Origin: Haliclystus octoradiatus
Lineage: Eukaryota > Cnidaria > Staurozoa > Stauromedusae > Haliclystidae
Direction: 5' to 3'
Length of the DNA stretch: 64,000 nucleotides
Assembly (NCBI GenBank): GCA_916610825.1
Contig: OU744451.1
Coordinates: 25,592,207-25,656,206 of the forward strand
The notes below the pieces were generated by a model, which saw only the letters and a program-made list of their open reading frames with translations, was not told where the DNA came from and ran no database searches. Of the stretch, positions 13,001 through 22,864 are shown one piece after another; positions within the stretch are counted from its first letter, which is position 1, and every line of letters starts with the position of its first letter. The translations under genes and the position numbers were made by a program.

Positions 13001-14263
13001 ATAAGTTTCATTGTAAGCTACTTTCATCACACCTCAAATTAAACTAATGGAAAGTTACTTTTTGTGATAGCTCAGGGCTTAATAAAAATATCGAAAAAGA
13101 AGAATTAACAAAGACTCTTATTTTAACAATTGTTGCGGGAAATAAGAACCACGTTTTTATGTCAACTGTGAACAGAGTTCGATAGAATAAAAGGGATTCT
13201 GGGACTAGGAGTCCCTTTGGAAGGACACCACAACTTCAGAGAGAAGGGAAGAAAATAGTTGTATTCAAGTGCGAATAATTTGCTCTCTTTTCTTTTTGTA
13301 TTGTATTTTATGACAATAAATGGACTAGGATAAAAGTTGTGGAAACATTTAATGATTTATTCACCCAGAAAATTTTAGGAAGCAAAACTTATAATCCCGG
13401 AAGAAAAAATGATTTATTGCAGACCCTGACTATAAAAGCGTTGAACTTTTCACCTCAAAATTCATCTTTCAATCCCCCCCCCCGGGTATTCAGACTATCT
13501 GTCACTCTTGAAACAATGTATATGGTCCCCCCTGTAATCTTAGTAACTGTAATTGCGTTGCCCATTAATGCTATGTTAACGATGATGCTTGTAACAGAGC
13601 ACCGAGTTTGCTGATATGATGGCATGCGGCTCATAACCCACCCCAATTCAACCTTAACTGTATTGAAATATCATATAAGTATCACCAGGATGATCTGAGA
13701 TGGCGGATGGTACGAGGAGGCACTGCTGAAAATCAACGTCAACGTAAAATTAATATGCCATGAAGTCTGTTGAAATTGATCTTCAGAATTGATCTTCAGT
13801 TGTAAGAAAAAGAGGTTCTAGTCATTAGACATAGAAAAGTGATCAGAGTCCGATAAAATATCTTCCCTTCCTGAATTCTAATTTTTGCCTTCAATATAAT
13901 TACGATGGCTACATGGCATATGAACGATTTCAGCTTTCTATTTTAGGAGATATTGTCATCGAAAGCAAATCATTTTTCTTATGAACTTATAAAAACTTGA
14001 ATACAGTTTTTCTTCCTATTCCTTCTGAATTTGTGCTAGCCTTTCGGGACTCTCAGTCAAAGAATCCCCCATTTTATCAATCCCTGAAAGTGAGATGCCT
14101 TCGGTAAGAGGGTGATGCCGTACGTAGTGTTTGAGTCATCCCTCTCAATGCATGTGTGACTTTACTTTTTCAGATTGATTCGATGACTGAACATTACAGC
14201 TTGCAGATCAATGAAATCGTTGAAAAAAGAACAAAAGAGTTAAAGTCAAGCCAACGAAGATAA
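7033..14263 (+). CDS. MRRF: Mitochondrial ribosome-recycling factor, 6 exons, 273 aa
   Basis: Splits post-termination mitoribosomes together with mtEF-G2. Coding exons: 7033-7231, 8549-8704, 9577-9701, 10807-10898, 11564-11723, 14174-14263; all borders are GT-AG and in frame. The N-terminal ~65 residues are basic with few acids (SKSRLFMNENWRLVK..., RRSYAKK), fitting a mitochondrial presequence. The RRF domain follows: LLDKIKVQLSDGTASLLFQV, VTKSIMDSINEAKLGLVPSL, then the charged helix block RDSLSKKIKSEGDAAKVILR, WRRNGMDEIKKKKNEISEDT and C-terminal VEKRTKELKSSQRR. Family length is about 262 aa in human. The Arg-rich KVILRKWRRNGM corresponds to the family's conserved LRKVRTNSM-type segment. Introns hold a tandem repeat array (8.9-9.3 kb), a LINE 3' end (9.8-10.2 kb) and MITEs. 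Confidence 0.93.
7917..8147. mobile_element. CAGGGTCCGAC-family fold-back MITE, best-preserved ends
   Basis: The left end GTAACCAGGGTCCGACAAAA and right end TTTGTCGGACCCTG(TGTGTAAC) form an inverted pair. The inside has the shared TTCTTCTGAATTTTGCTAGCC block. It lies in MRRF intron 1. The 125-codon minus-strand ORF at 7688-8065 overlaps this element and is not taken as a gene. Confidence 0.65.
8885..9330 (+). repeat. Tandem array of a 72-75 bp unit
   Basis: At least five consecutive units. The anchor ACTATAGA recurs at about 8991, 9063, 9135, 9210 and 9284, giving periods of 72, 72, 75 and 74. Each unit contains GACCACTATAGACAGGTGGC and TTTATATAGAGGG. Because the first periods are multiples of three, both strands carry spurious repetitive ORFs. 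Single dispersed units occur near 10590, 42665, 48140, 51705, 54095 and 62035. Lies in MRRF intron 2. Confidence 0.8.
9801..10240 (+). mobile_element. Decayed LINE 3' end (CR1/L2-like) with ATG-repeat tail
   Basis: The ORF end encodes TRSSTNNDIYIKQSHCHSFQ then GVCLWNGLPSSMKAIVDSAI, resembling the C-terminal WNSLP block of CR1/L2-type reverse-transcriptase polyproteins. After the stop comes a short 3' UTR and an AATAAATGATGATGATGA tail, a terminal microsatellite typical of such LINEs. Only the 3' end is present (5' truncation). It lies in MRRF intron 3. Family assignment is by recognition only. Confidence 0.6.
10590..10725 (+). repeat. Dispersed copy of the 72-75 bp repeat
   Basis: About two degenerate units (GACCACTATGTACAGGTGA..., CCACTATAGACAGGTAGATG) just upstream of MRRF exon 4. 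Confidence 0.6.
11040..11215. mobile_element. TCATGAACTGTT palindromic family, degenerate copy
   Basis: Contains several ACAGTTCATGAACAATTCATGAA-like blocks on one side and TTTATGAAATTTTC-like remnants on the other. Lies in MRRF intron 4. Confidence 0.5.
13690..13800 (+). mobile_element. SINE 3' fragment
   Basis: Carries the SINE body and tail words GAGATGGCGGATGG and GAAGTCTGTTGAAATTGATC, without the tRNA-like head. In MRRF intron 5. Confidence 0.5.
13843..14092. mobile_element. CAGGGTCCGAC-family MITE copy
   Basis: The left end CAGAGTCCGATAAAA pairs with the right end TTTTATCAATCCCTG. The inside has CTTCTGAATTTGTGCTAGCC. In MRRF intron 5, ending about 80 bp before exon 6. Confidence 0.5.
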
Positions 14264-14550
14264 CAGTTAGTCTCTTTTTAAATTATTATTTAAAATTTGC
14301 GATTTTGGTAGGTTTAACCAACCAACCAACTCATCTATATATAATTTATAAATATCCAATCTAACAAAAATATAAATTCAAAATGGTCTGTAGTTACAAA
14401 AATGTTCATTTTTATGTACATGCACGAATTGCCTTTATAAGGAGTTTCTATGCTAATCAACATTATCTACATCATGGCGGTGTTATGTACATTATATTAA
14501 TCACGTGAACCAATCATATACTATACTGTAGGTATAATTGGTATTCTTGA
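14264..14550. other. Convergent spacer MRRF / Dok-like gene
   Basis: 287 bp between the two stop codons. AT-rich, with no recognisable coding sequence. It must hold both 3' UTRs; no canonical AATAAA was noticed in either direction. Confidence 0.5.
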
Positions 14551-16657
14551 TTAGTATGCAAAACTTTCTGAGTAGCAAGACGCGACTGATTTGCTTTGCG
14601 AGGCTGCCCTGTGTCTGTTGGTCTGACTGCTGCGACCACGGACCAAGAGGCTGCGAGACCTTGGTTGAATATCTGTCGGTCTGTTTGCCATTAAATCTGT
14701 GTTGTATTGAACAACATTTTGGATGTGTTCTCCTTCGATTGTCTTGAACGCAAACACTCCTTCCCCTGTTGTGCATTCTCTATGGACAAACACAGAAGAT
14801 AGATACGATAAGATACAATTGTAATGTATATCTGGTTTCATCTAGTCAAATCCCTGTTGAGTAAACATTGTCAAATACCTTCCAGCGTCGATAACAAATC
14901 TATTTGAATCATAACCATAGCGTCGTAATAAAACCAGTGGCCACGTGACTGTTTGACTGATGTCAGTATCTCTTTGGTGTTGATTGACGTGGATTGATTC
15001 ACCATCGACTGTTAGGTAACATTGACCACAGATTGGAATACGGGGTGAAGTCTTGACGTAGACTTCGAATGTTTCTATTAAGAAAAGCGCAAATATTCAT
15101 TAGATTGTTAATCAAGTGTCAGACGGATCCGCTGATCAGAACCGGGTCGAATACTCCGCACTCTTGCTAGATCATTCAGCATATACGGTATTACAACATA
15201 CACGGAAAGAGACAGAGTTCAGGTGATACGAGACGTATACGGAAGCAATTTGTATTTATGGAGCTCAGATACACATGCTTCAGTGCGTCGCAGCAAATCC
15301 CACCTCGTATAAATATATGAATGCTGTCTATATGTTCTAGGTGTTGCACCACATCCCGAATGCAAGAATATGCGACAAGGAACTACTAATTTCTTGCATG
15401 GATTTATTGTCATTTGCATCTATGTTCCAGCTTATTTGTCGTATTTCTCGGTGCCAGTATTTAACCATCGAATTGCAACATTTAGCTACGTCATACATCT
15501 TGAATAGGACTATTTTGGATTTGTACTGCATCTATCTGTACTGCATCATCTATTTGTACTGCATGAATCTGTCTACAATTCCTTGGAATACGATATTTAT
15601 GGACACAGAACAAATTTACGTATGTCCCTGATCACGATGGGAGACTTACCCTGTCTAAATGGCAATTCAATTTCTTTTGGTTCTTCAGCCTGAAATACCT
15701 CATCGTCATTATCGTCCTCGTCTTCGTGGTCGTAATGTTCTCCGTTAGTCACCGACTTATGACGTTGTTCTATGACTGTCAAACAATGTCTCTTTAGGTT
15801 CTCAAACCATTGCCTCGATTCGAGATATGTAAATGCAAACCTCCGTGTTACTCCACTTTGAAACTTTAAAGCAATCAGTGTTAATTTATCTGATTTCACA
15901 TTGCATTTAACATCGATTACGTCATCTAAGATTAGCGATGTTGGTAGTTGTCTCGTTTTGTATTCCTGTCTGTTGTTGTATATATCCAATGAGAGGCTAT
16001 TTTCTATGTTATCCCGTTGCAACACTAACCATTTTTCACTCCATTTCTGAAAACGCAAAAATATGAATTTAGTCATTTGATATTCTACATCTTCTCGGTT
16101 ATACAATTGCAATATTTATAGTGCTTTGTTTTGATTATTTTCCTGGTCAATCTTAGTTTGTAATATGCATGGCGAAATCCGTTCTTAAAGACCATATATG
16201 TTTCATAAGCCACTTATAAGATTAATGATTCTAATATTAAACTCCGTTGTGTCTCGACATAAATGAGCCTATGTTATTGTCTGATATAGATTTTCTTTTA
16301 GTCATTGCACAGTCATGCTAGTTATACCCTGTCATATGTCGAAATCATAATTTAATAACTCACTCGCTAGAGATCATTGACATATTATACTGTATATACT
16401 GAACTGATGTATTATGTCTATAATATCGTATATATATATATATGATAAATTTACTCCCTCTTATTATCAACGAACGAATGTCTAATTGCTATTTATTATA
16501 ATCTTTGTCTATGTAAACTAATTGGCCTCATTATACTATTATAATTGTTCTGATTACTTACAGATAGAATTCCTCTCTTTCTAACTTTTCCATATCCGTC
16601 ATGTAATATTTCATTACCAACTATAATACTTTCGTTAACCATTTGTACCATTTTCAT
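14551..16657 (-). CDS. Dok-family PH-PTB adaptor (Dok4/5-like), 4 exons, 305 aa
   Basis: Downstream-of-kinase adaptors bind phosphotyrosine on receptor kinases through an IRS-type PTB domain, next to a membrane-binding PH domain. Exons: 16562-16657, 15650-16046, 14879-15074, 14551-14779, all in frame. The chosen start is the ATG at 16655-16657; the longer reading frame upstream begins only at a GTG and has an in-frame stop. The PH domain starts at VRKRGILSKWSEKWLVLQ (about residues 24-41) and ends near residue 130 (WFENLKRHC). An acidic linker follows (HEDEDDNDDEVF). The PTB domain covers about residues 165-262: ETFEVYVKTSP, the pTyr-binding-type LVLLRRYG (211-218), and RECTTGEGVFAFKT. Length matches Dok4/5 (about 300-330 aa) rather than Dok1 (481). 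The tail is short, basic and Ser-rich, with few tyrosines. Confidence 0.85.
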
Positions 16658-16975
16658 ATACACAACCAAACGTTGACTCACATGGATGATAATGATGGCA
16701 CCCTCTTACGACTAGTGAAAAACAACTTCTGTTCAATGTCTTTTTCTCACGTTTGAGTTTTCTGTACAACTCCAATTGTTCTTATTTTCTTAATACAAGT
16801 TACTCAATGCTTGGCTCAGTTTGTTTCCTTTGCCATTGTGACGCTCGTCTTTTCTAATACCTATGTCTCTTCTTTCCCACCAAGCGCTCTTGTTTTGACT
16901 GCGGCCGACCGGCATTGGTGCTACAGTATATTCATACATTAAGCCAATTCATTCAATATTTAAATCCTTCGACAA

Positions 16976-17236
16976 TTACTCTGGAGTTTGATGATGTGAG
17001 GCGAACCTTAACGACCCTTTTCGTAAAATTTCAACTGTTTTATTTCTCAGTTCTAAAGATAACGAAACAATAATAATTAAAACCGCAACGTTATTGAAAT
17101 ATTCAATGACGCTTGAGGCAGGCAATTCATTGGCGTAATCATCGATACATAAAACTGTTTTTATCAACTGATCTAGAAGATATAACTCAGCCACTGCAGT
17201 GGCTTGTTTACGATTAAATGTTTTAACAAATTCCAT
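16976..17236 (-). CDS. Unassigned 86-codon ORF upstream of the Dok-like gene
   Basis: A complete ATG-to-stop frame with mixed, non-repetitive composition (start MEFVKTFNRKQATAVAEL, hydrophobic stretch VAVLIIIVSLSL about residues 50-61). It resembles nothing I recognise, and no splice connection to the Dok-like exons was found. It could be a 5' UTR ORF, a small membrane protein or chance. Confidence 0.2.
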   Translation of the reverse strand: MEFVKTFNRKQATAVAELYLLDQLIKTVLCIDDYANELPASSVIEYFNNVAVLIIIVSLSLELRNKTVEILRKGSLRFASHHQTPE

Positions 17237-17239
17237 TTC

Positions 17240-18990
17240 TATTCAATAGGGGAATACAGTTTTCTATCGTTTTGTTTATGTAATTGTTTTGGACGTTCTT
17301 CTTTTAGCTATACCCATTCAATAGTATTCGATTCGGTTAAAACGAGAAGGATTATCTGAAATTACAATTGTTACTTCCGCTGGATATAATTTCTCACGAG
17401 TAATGATCTACTTGTCTTTGTTTGTCTTATTTACAACCTCTTCTTAATCCATTAAAACGAGGTTGTGTCTCACATATTTGAAATTATTAACAGCGATTGA
17501 TTGTTGATGTATGGAGACTTCTGCTTGATATTATTTCAGTGTCAGCCGCCCGCCAGTCAGATTGCTTCCAGGAAACTCAGATTCTAATTTGTAGAAAGCA
17601 GCCCATCAAATAACGTTTGTATCTTTGTTTTGTTTTGAGCTATGTCTTACAAAGATACTCAGTACCTATATAGATTTATGACTTCGTCCCTTCCGACATT
17701 TCCGTTTGCCTACCTTGAGTCTGACACATTGTCTTTGTCTTGCAAATCTAAATCACTTGGACATTTCTTCAAATATTGGACAATTATTTTTTGCTTGAAA
17801 CAAGACATTTTTTCTCAAAACAAGAAATGTTTGGTTCAAAACGTGTGAAACAAGCTTGAAACAAGCGAAATTATTCTTGTCTTTCGATAATTACAGTTTT
17901 CCTCTATTATAGTACTGTCCTTTTTTCACTCTTCATCTAGACTCTATTTACAAACGTATCTTATAAATCAGCCCATACGAACTTTCATGTGGATCATTCA
18001 TCATTTTATGAAAGTTACACGATGAGATCATTTAGGAATGATATAATTGCCTTTTTGTGATACATGTTAACACAAATTATCCACCCGCTTTTTAATTCAT
18101 TCTTTTTATATATATATGCTTCACTTTAAATAGTTTTATCAAACAATAAAGCTAAAGCTATCTATTTGGCATCATTAAATCACTATAAGGAAATGATAGT
18201 ATCAATGTAAACTATACAATTCCTGTTAAACCTGTTATTTGGATTCAATGTATGTTTTTGATTCACTCTCCTCGTTCCCACGTAATCGCTTTTCATCCAA
18301 TCAGAATCTTCAAAACATTCGGATCACGTATTCAGTCTATGTATCTGCCTCTTGCATCGACCTGGTACCATGCATACAAAAAAGCTATGATATATGATAG
18401 CCCAATGTGTATTTTGAATGAATTATGCAAACGATAAACATTGGAGCTACTGTAAAACACATGTACATTGTAGACTGTATATATACGATAAAAGGATTAA
18501 ATTGTATCGCAATCGATTGTGCGTCAATGTTTTTAAATAATGAGCATGTTTTCTATTCATTCGTTACGAAATTCGGTTTAGTTTAATCGATTGGATGTAT
18601 AATAATTATCTAAAGTGGACAATTAGACATATTAGCTATAAAAAGGATCCCTTTAAAATGAACGTTTGAGTTCATGTAAGAGTCAGTGAGATTTGGCGCA
18701 ACCTTCGTAAACGCCTCTTCATTAATACATTTCGAAACCAAAAGGCTGCTGTTCTTAAATTTATATGAATTATGTAAAATTGTTTCCTATTAGTAAAACA
18801 TTGTACTTGCAGACATTTACATGTCAATCATGGTATGAAGACAATGACGTAATTTCTATAAATAGTACATTAAAACAACTTGGGATGTTCTTTCTTCGTT
18901 CTTTTCTTGAACATCATTCGTTGGTCCCAGCGTGTGAGCACTTCGCAATTTACATCACAAATGACATGGTTGTCCATAGATTTTCCCTAG
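17240..18990. other. Intergenic, no supported gene
   Basis: AT-rich spacer. A short stretch at about 17785-17865 is enriched in AACAAG words (imperfect repeat). No recognisable exon on either strand. Confidence 0.4.
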
Positions 18991-18999
18991 CTCACGCCA

Positions 19000-19245
19000 A
19001 ATACCTTTCATAATGTTTACAATTCTGTATGCCCCTCAACCGCTGCATGACATCCTTCATTGGCAACCGAAGGAGATGCTTCGACGGGGTTATGGGAGAG
19101 TAGTATCTTTTCATAATGTTTTGTATCGTGAATTGTGTTATTTAAAAGTTTCTTTGTCAGCTATGTCTGACCGTGTTTTGTGGCGTTCTTTGTGTAGCAA
19201 ATATGTAAGGCGTAAGAGGGACGGCACATTCCTATAATGTGACTG
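19000..19245 (+). mobile_element. Non-LTR retrotransposon 3' fragment, copy 1
   Basis: Encodes HDILHWQPKEMLRRGYGRVV, SFHNVLYRELCYL and the C-terminus LCSKYVRRKRDGTFL followed by a stop. Nearly the same DNA recurs at 42085-42265, where it continues upstream into reverse-transcriptase C-terminal sequence. It has no gene-like start of its own. Confidence 0.65.
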
Positions 19246-19595
19246 TCTATACTACTACTATGTTTTACAATTCTGTTATTTATACTGCAAGCAATTTCAT
19301 ACCAATCTATAATTCATTAATTATAATTCATTATTCTCGCAATAAAGTTACCCCCGGGTGAATTTGAGTACATAGTTGTGATGCAAATTGAACAAATATG
19401 GAGATCGATTAATATTTAATGTTTAATCAATCATATTTTGTCTAGTACATTATATTTATAACCTCGTATGTTATTATTATTATTATTATTATGTAGTGTA
19501 TTAGTTTAACGTTGCTTTACTAGTAAAAAGTCTTTATAATTTCAAAGTGGATTGATTAACCATTGCTATGGTAACCATAAATGACGTGTATGTTA

Positions 19596-20309
19596 CTATG
19601 GATACGATAGATCAGTCTGCATGCCATTCTTGATGTCGCTTGATTCTGCGCCAGCGTTCACTAGAAACTCAGCCACGTCAAAATATCCTCTCGATGCTGC
19701 GATTTTCAAAGATGACAATCCTTGCCATGTCTTTAAATTAATGTCTGCATTGTAACGTAAAAGTAATTGAACAATCTCCAAATTACCCATTGCGCATGCT
19801 TGATGTAAAGGGGCAACTCCTGGTGGGCGAAGGTTATTAACATCAACAGCCCCTTGCCCCAATAATCGTTGGGTCGTTGCTACATCTTCATGTGATACTG
19901 CAAAGTGGAGAATACTTTCGCTATCAGCTGATGATGAACTTCTTGTAGCTCGGTAAAGGTGGGCAGTTAATTTATTTCGTGGTTTTAGCGTGGGTGTGCT
20001 TAGTTGAACATCGGATGTAACTACTGGCACGGAAGATTGTTTACCTAGGGTAATCTTTGGGATTGTTGGTCCAGTGTTCGATGGTTGTTGTTTTCTGGTT
20101 TTTGACCAGGCTCTAATATCTTTAAATAATTTTGGAGTTGATGGTGAAGATGGTCGTGCCTCAACAGTGAAAGGTGCCGAATTGCGTCTTGCCAACTGTC
20201 TGTCTTCTGCTTTAAGTAACCCAAGTCGTTTATGATCTTTGGGCACCTCTAGTTGTTGCTCTTGCTTTTGTTGTTGCCTTCGTTGTTGGAAGCGAGTTAG
20301 CGCCAACAT
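19596..20309 (-). CDS. Ankyrin-repeat protein, single exon, 237 aa
   Basis: Predicted protein-binding scaffold. Residues 1-125 look disordered: Gln-rich and basic at the start (QQRRQQQKQEQQL), then Ser/Pro-rich with several RRNS- and SPSTP-type sites. Three ankyrin repeats follow at about 131-163, 164-196 and 197-229. The second, GVAPLHQACAMGNLEIVQLL, is a textbook TPLHxA...G..E.V.LLL repeat. The third is degenerate at its first positions (LSSLKIAASRGYFDVAEFL). The overall shape (C-terminal short ANK set after a disordered region) recalls PPP1R27/MYPT-type ankyrin proteins, but I see no convincing RVxF motif, so PP1 binding is not claimed. The ATG at 20307-20309 has no upstream in-frame exon visible. 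Intronless, unlike its neighbours, so a retro-copy origin is possible. Confidence 0.8.
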   Translation of the reverse strand: MLALTRFQQRRQQQKQEQQLEVPKDHKRLGLLKAEDRQLARRNSAPFTVEARPSSPSTPKLFKDIRAWSKTRKQQPSNTGPTIPKITLGKQSSVPVVTSDVQLSTPTLKPRNKLTAHLYRATRSSSSADSESILHFAVSHEDVATTQRLLGQGAVDVNNLRPPGVAPLHQACAMGNLEIVQLLLRYNADINLKTWQGLSSLKIAASRGYFDVAEFLVNAGAESSDIKNGMQTDLSYP

Positions 20310-22780
20310 TTTCCTTCCAATGTATGTTTAAGCATCAGTTACGTATTTCTTGAGACGAGGAATTCTTCGTCTGAATAACCAATTGCTAGAATTGTGTCTC
20401 CTATGTTCGATTCAATAATATTTCTGAGTAGATTTTCAACCAAACCTGTCATAAAATATATTGGATGTCAGATTACGTTTATATTTTGAGTGCTTTATTA
20501 TTACAACTTCCCTATTCTTAAATGTGGTTTCACACAATAACAGAATATTTGATGATAGATGGATTACGTGATGAAACTGTATATCGTTAAGATGTTTCAA
20601 TAACTGTACAGCTATACTGGGGAACCCAAAATATACTCCTAATATGTTAACTCTGGCTTGGAGTCCGCCTTAACGGCGAATAGAAGCCTAGAGCTTAATT
20701 ATAGGCACGCGTTGTTACATTTGACCTCTTATTTGACCATTTTATGTCAATTTGAAATTTTACAATTTCTCGCAAATTGATAATCGCCCCTTGAAATCTA
20801 CTTCGTTTGTACTTTGAGAGCAGATATTTAAACTAACATTTGTCTGCCTATTTCAATGTCTAATTTCACAGAGGAAGAATATGAAAGACAGTATTATAGG
20901 GACGCATATAAATCGTGGCCAAGATGCATTAACCTCGACGATGTAAGTTTAGTCGTTGACCTCGATGAGATTTTTCGAATCACAATGTCTGATTTTTGAG
21001 AAATCGTAGAATTTCACTGAAGCCCCTATATTGATTATGCCTGTTTTCTAGTTATAATGCACAGCCATTCATTCACGCAATGCTGTGTCTGAAAATGCAA
21101 TGATTTTTATGATTGAGACGCGTAGGTATAAATAATTATGCGTCCGTGTCATGTATAAAGGTATGAGGGGCATTTCGCGGCAGGTCAAATCATGGTTACT
21201 TCAACTTCAACGTGGTTGATGACCGCTATAAGCCAACACGTTCCTTTCCTTAGTATTCTTAAGCCCCGTATTGATTGACGTGTCATGGCTAAGCCAGCTT
21301 AATAAAGTTACTCGTGTAAATGCAATCGAATTGATTATATATAATATATATATGTATCATACGCTCAACGCATTACAGATCAATAGAATAAACATGCTAG
21401 CTGGTAGACAATTTACATACACACGACTTCATCAAAAGTATCTCATTCATCGACATATTACAATGAAATATTGTACAAACGTTAAGGTTACTGGCTCATT
21501 CATTTATCACCTCGTTTACAGCCACCCTGTTAATGATGACATATCCACAAAGTATCACCAAAGCGCTTAAGACGGTATAGATATATATATATGTATACAG
21601 TAACTACCTGTATTGTCCACTTACCGTTAAAAAGCCAACTAATTATATTACATTTAAGTATATATATGGTCTATTGAGATGCTTTGCTAACTAGACAGAC
21701 ACTGCCAACTCTGTTATGTCGTTCTATAATCGAATCACTCGTCTGATACTGTCGTCTTTCAATATTTAATTCGATCAGTGATTGGTTAGACTTAATCCAT
21801 GTTCTATTCAATGATGTTATATTGTGGCTGCTTGCGATACGTAGATATTCAGAATCGAAACAGATTTTTGTTCGATTCTTATCACGATTCTCGTCGCTTC
21901 TGCAAAACATAGACTATACTTTCCCGCATCTTTTTAACCAGCAGACCGCAATATCATCCAGGCGTAAGCAAAATTGATTTATACATTACATATTACTTTT
22001 TCAATTTCGCCTGTCATGTTGTTGACATCAATTTAACAATATATTTGTTTATAGTAACGTTGATAAGGTCTATTGTCTTGATCTCTTTTATCAAAATGTT
22101 GTTGCAATTTGGTTATGACGTAGCTAACTATCACGATTTCTGAGAGTAAAATACTTTAAATTCATTTATATGGTGAAAACATCTATATATAGGCTCAGAA
22201 CAACGGTCCAAACAAAATCAGGATGCACTTTCCGGGAAGATAGCGAGCGAAAAGTTACATTTACATGGCAATTCCATCTTATTTGAAATTGTGTGAGCCC
22301 TGTTTGAGGAAAGATTATTCCCGCGAGAGCGCGAGCACAGCGAATGAAATTTTTGAGCGTAAAATAGGTGTACAACTAAAGGCTGATATTTGTCTTATCG
22401 GGTTATGTTGGTGCATAGAATAAAAGTCTTATCCTTAATTGTCAATCGAATTTGAAGACGTATTTTTATCTTAATGACGCTGACTTAAATTGCGGTGATT
22501 ATATGCCACGGTTGTATGTGTTTCTACGGTGCCAACTATTGCATCATTTTGAACTGGATTCCTAGAATTATAGGAGGTATCAATTATTATTATTGCACTT
22601 TGATTGAAAAGATCAATGACTGAAATGGACGCTATAGTTTCAGAATAATTAGCGATTTAAATAATTCTAAATAACTCAGATGTTATGACATTCTAATATA
22701 TATGTACAATGTCCCTCTGAGCAGCACTGATGACGGCTTACAACCAGAAACAAGTGTTCGTCTGCTTCTATGTACAGTAT
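20310..22780. other. Intergenic between ankyrin and PX genes
   Basis: About 2.5 kb, AT-rich. Contains one weak orphan exon candidate (20857-20942, listed separately). Other ORFs (21271-21570 +, 21671-21910 -, 22166-22375 -) have no family resemblance or splice context. Confidence 0.4.
20857..20942 (+). CDS. Orphan first-exon candidate (weak)
   Basis: ATG followed by an open, charged reading frame (SNFTEEEYERQYYRDAYKSW, then PRCINLDD) that ends exactly at a strong donor, GATGTAAGT. It is divergent from the ankyrin gene. No matching downstream exon was found on the plus strand before 25 kb, so it may be chance. Confidence 0.2.
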
Positions 22781-22781
22781 A

Positions 22782-22787
22782 TTTATT
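22782..22787 (-). terminator. Candidate poly(A) signal of the PX gene
   Basis: Minus-strand AATAAA about 78 nt after the stop codon at 22865-22867. Confidence 0.5.
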
Positions 22788-22864
22788 TGGATATGGTATT
22801 TGATGGCTTTAGACTGATATATTCACACAATCACTATTACATTGATCACATTGTTCGTATTTAA

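Noticed and set aside
13339..13614. 91-codon plus-strand ORF in MRRF intron 5
   Set aside because: Starts in repeat-like sequence, runs through a C-rich tract, and has no recognisable domain.
16658..16681. Longer N-terminus for the Dok-like protein
   Set aside because: The extension begins at GTG, and an in-frame stop lies just upstream; the ATG at 16655-16657 is the first usable start.
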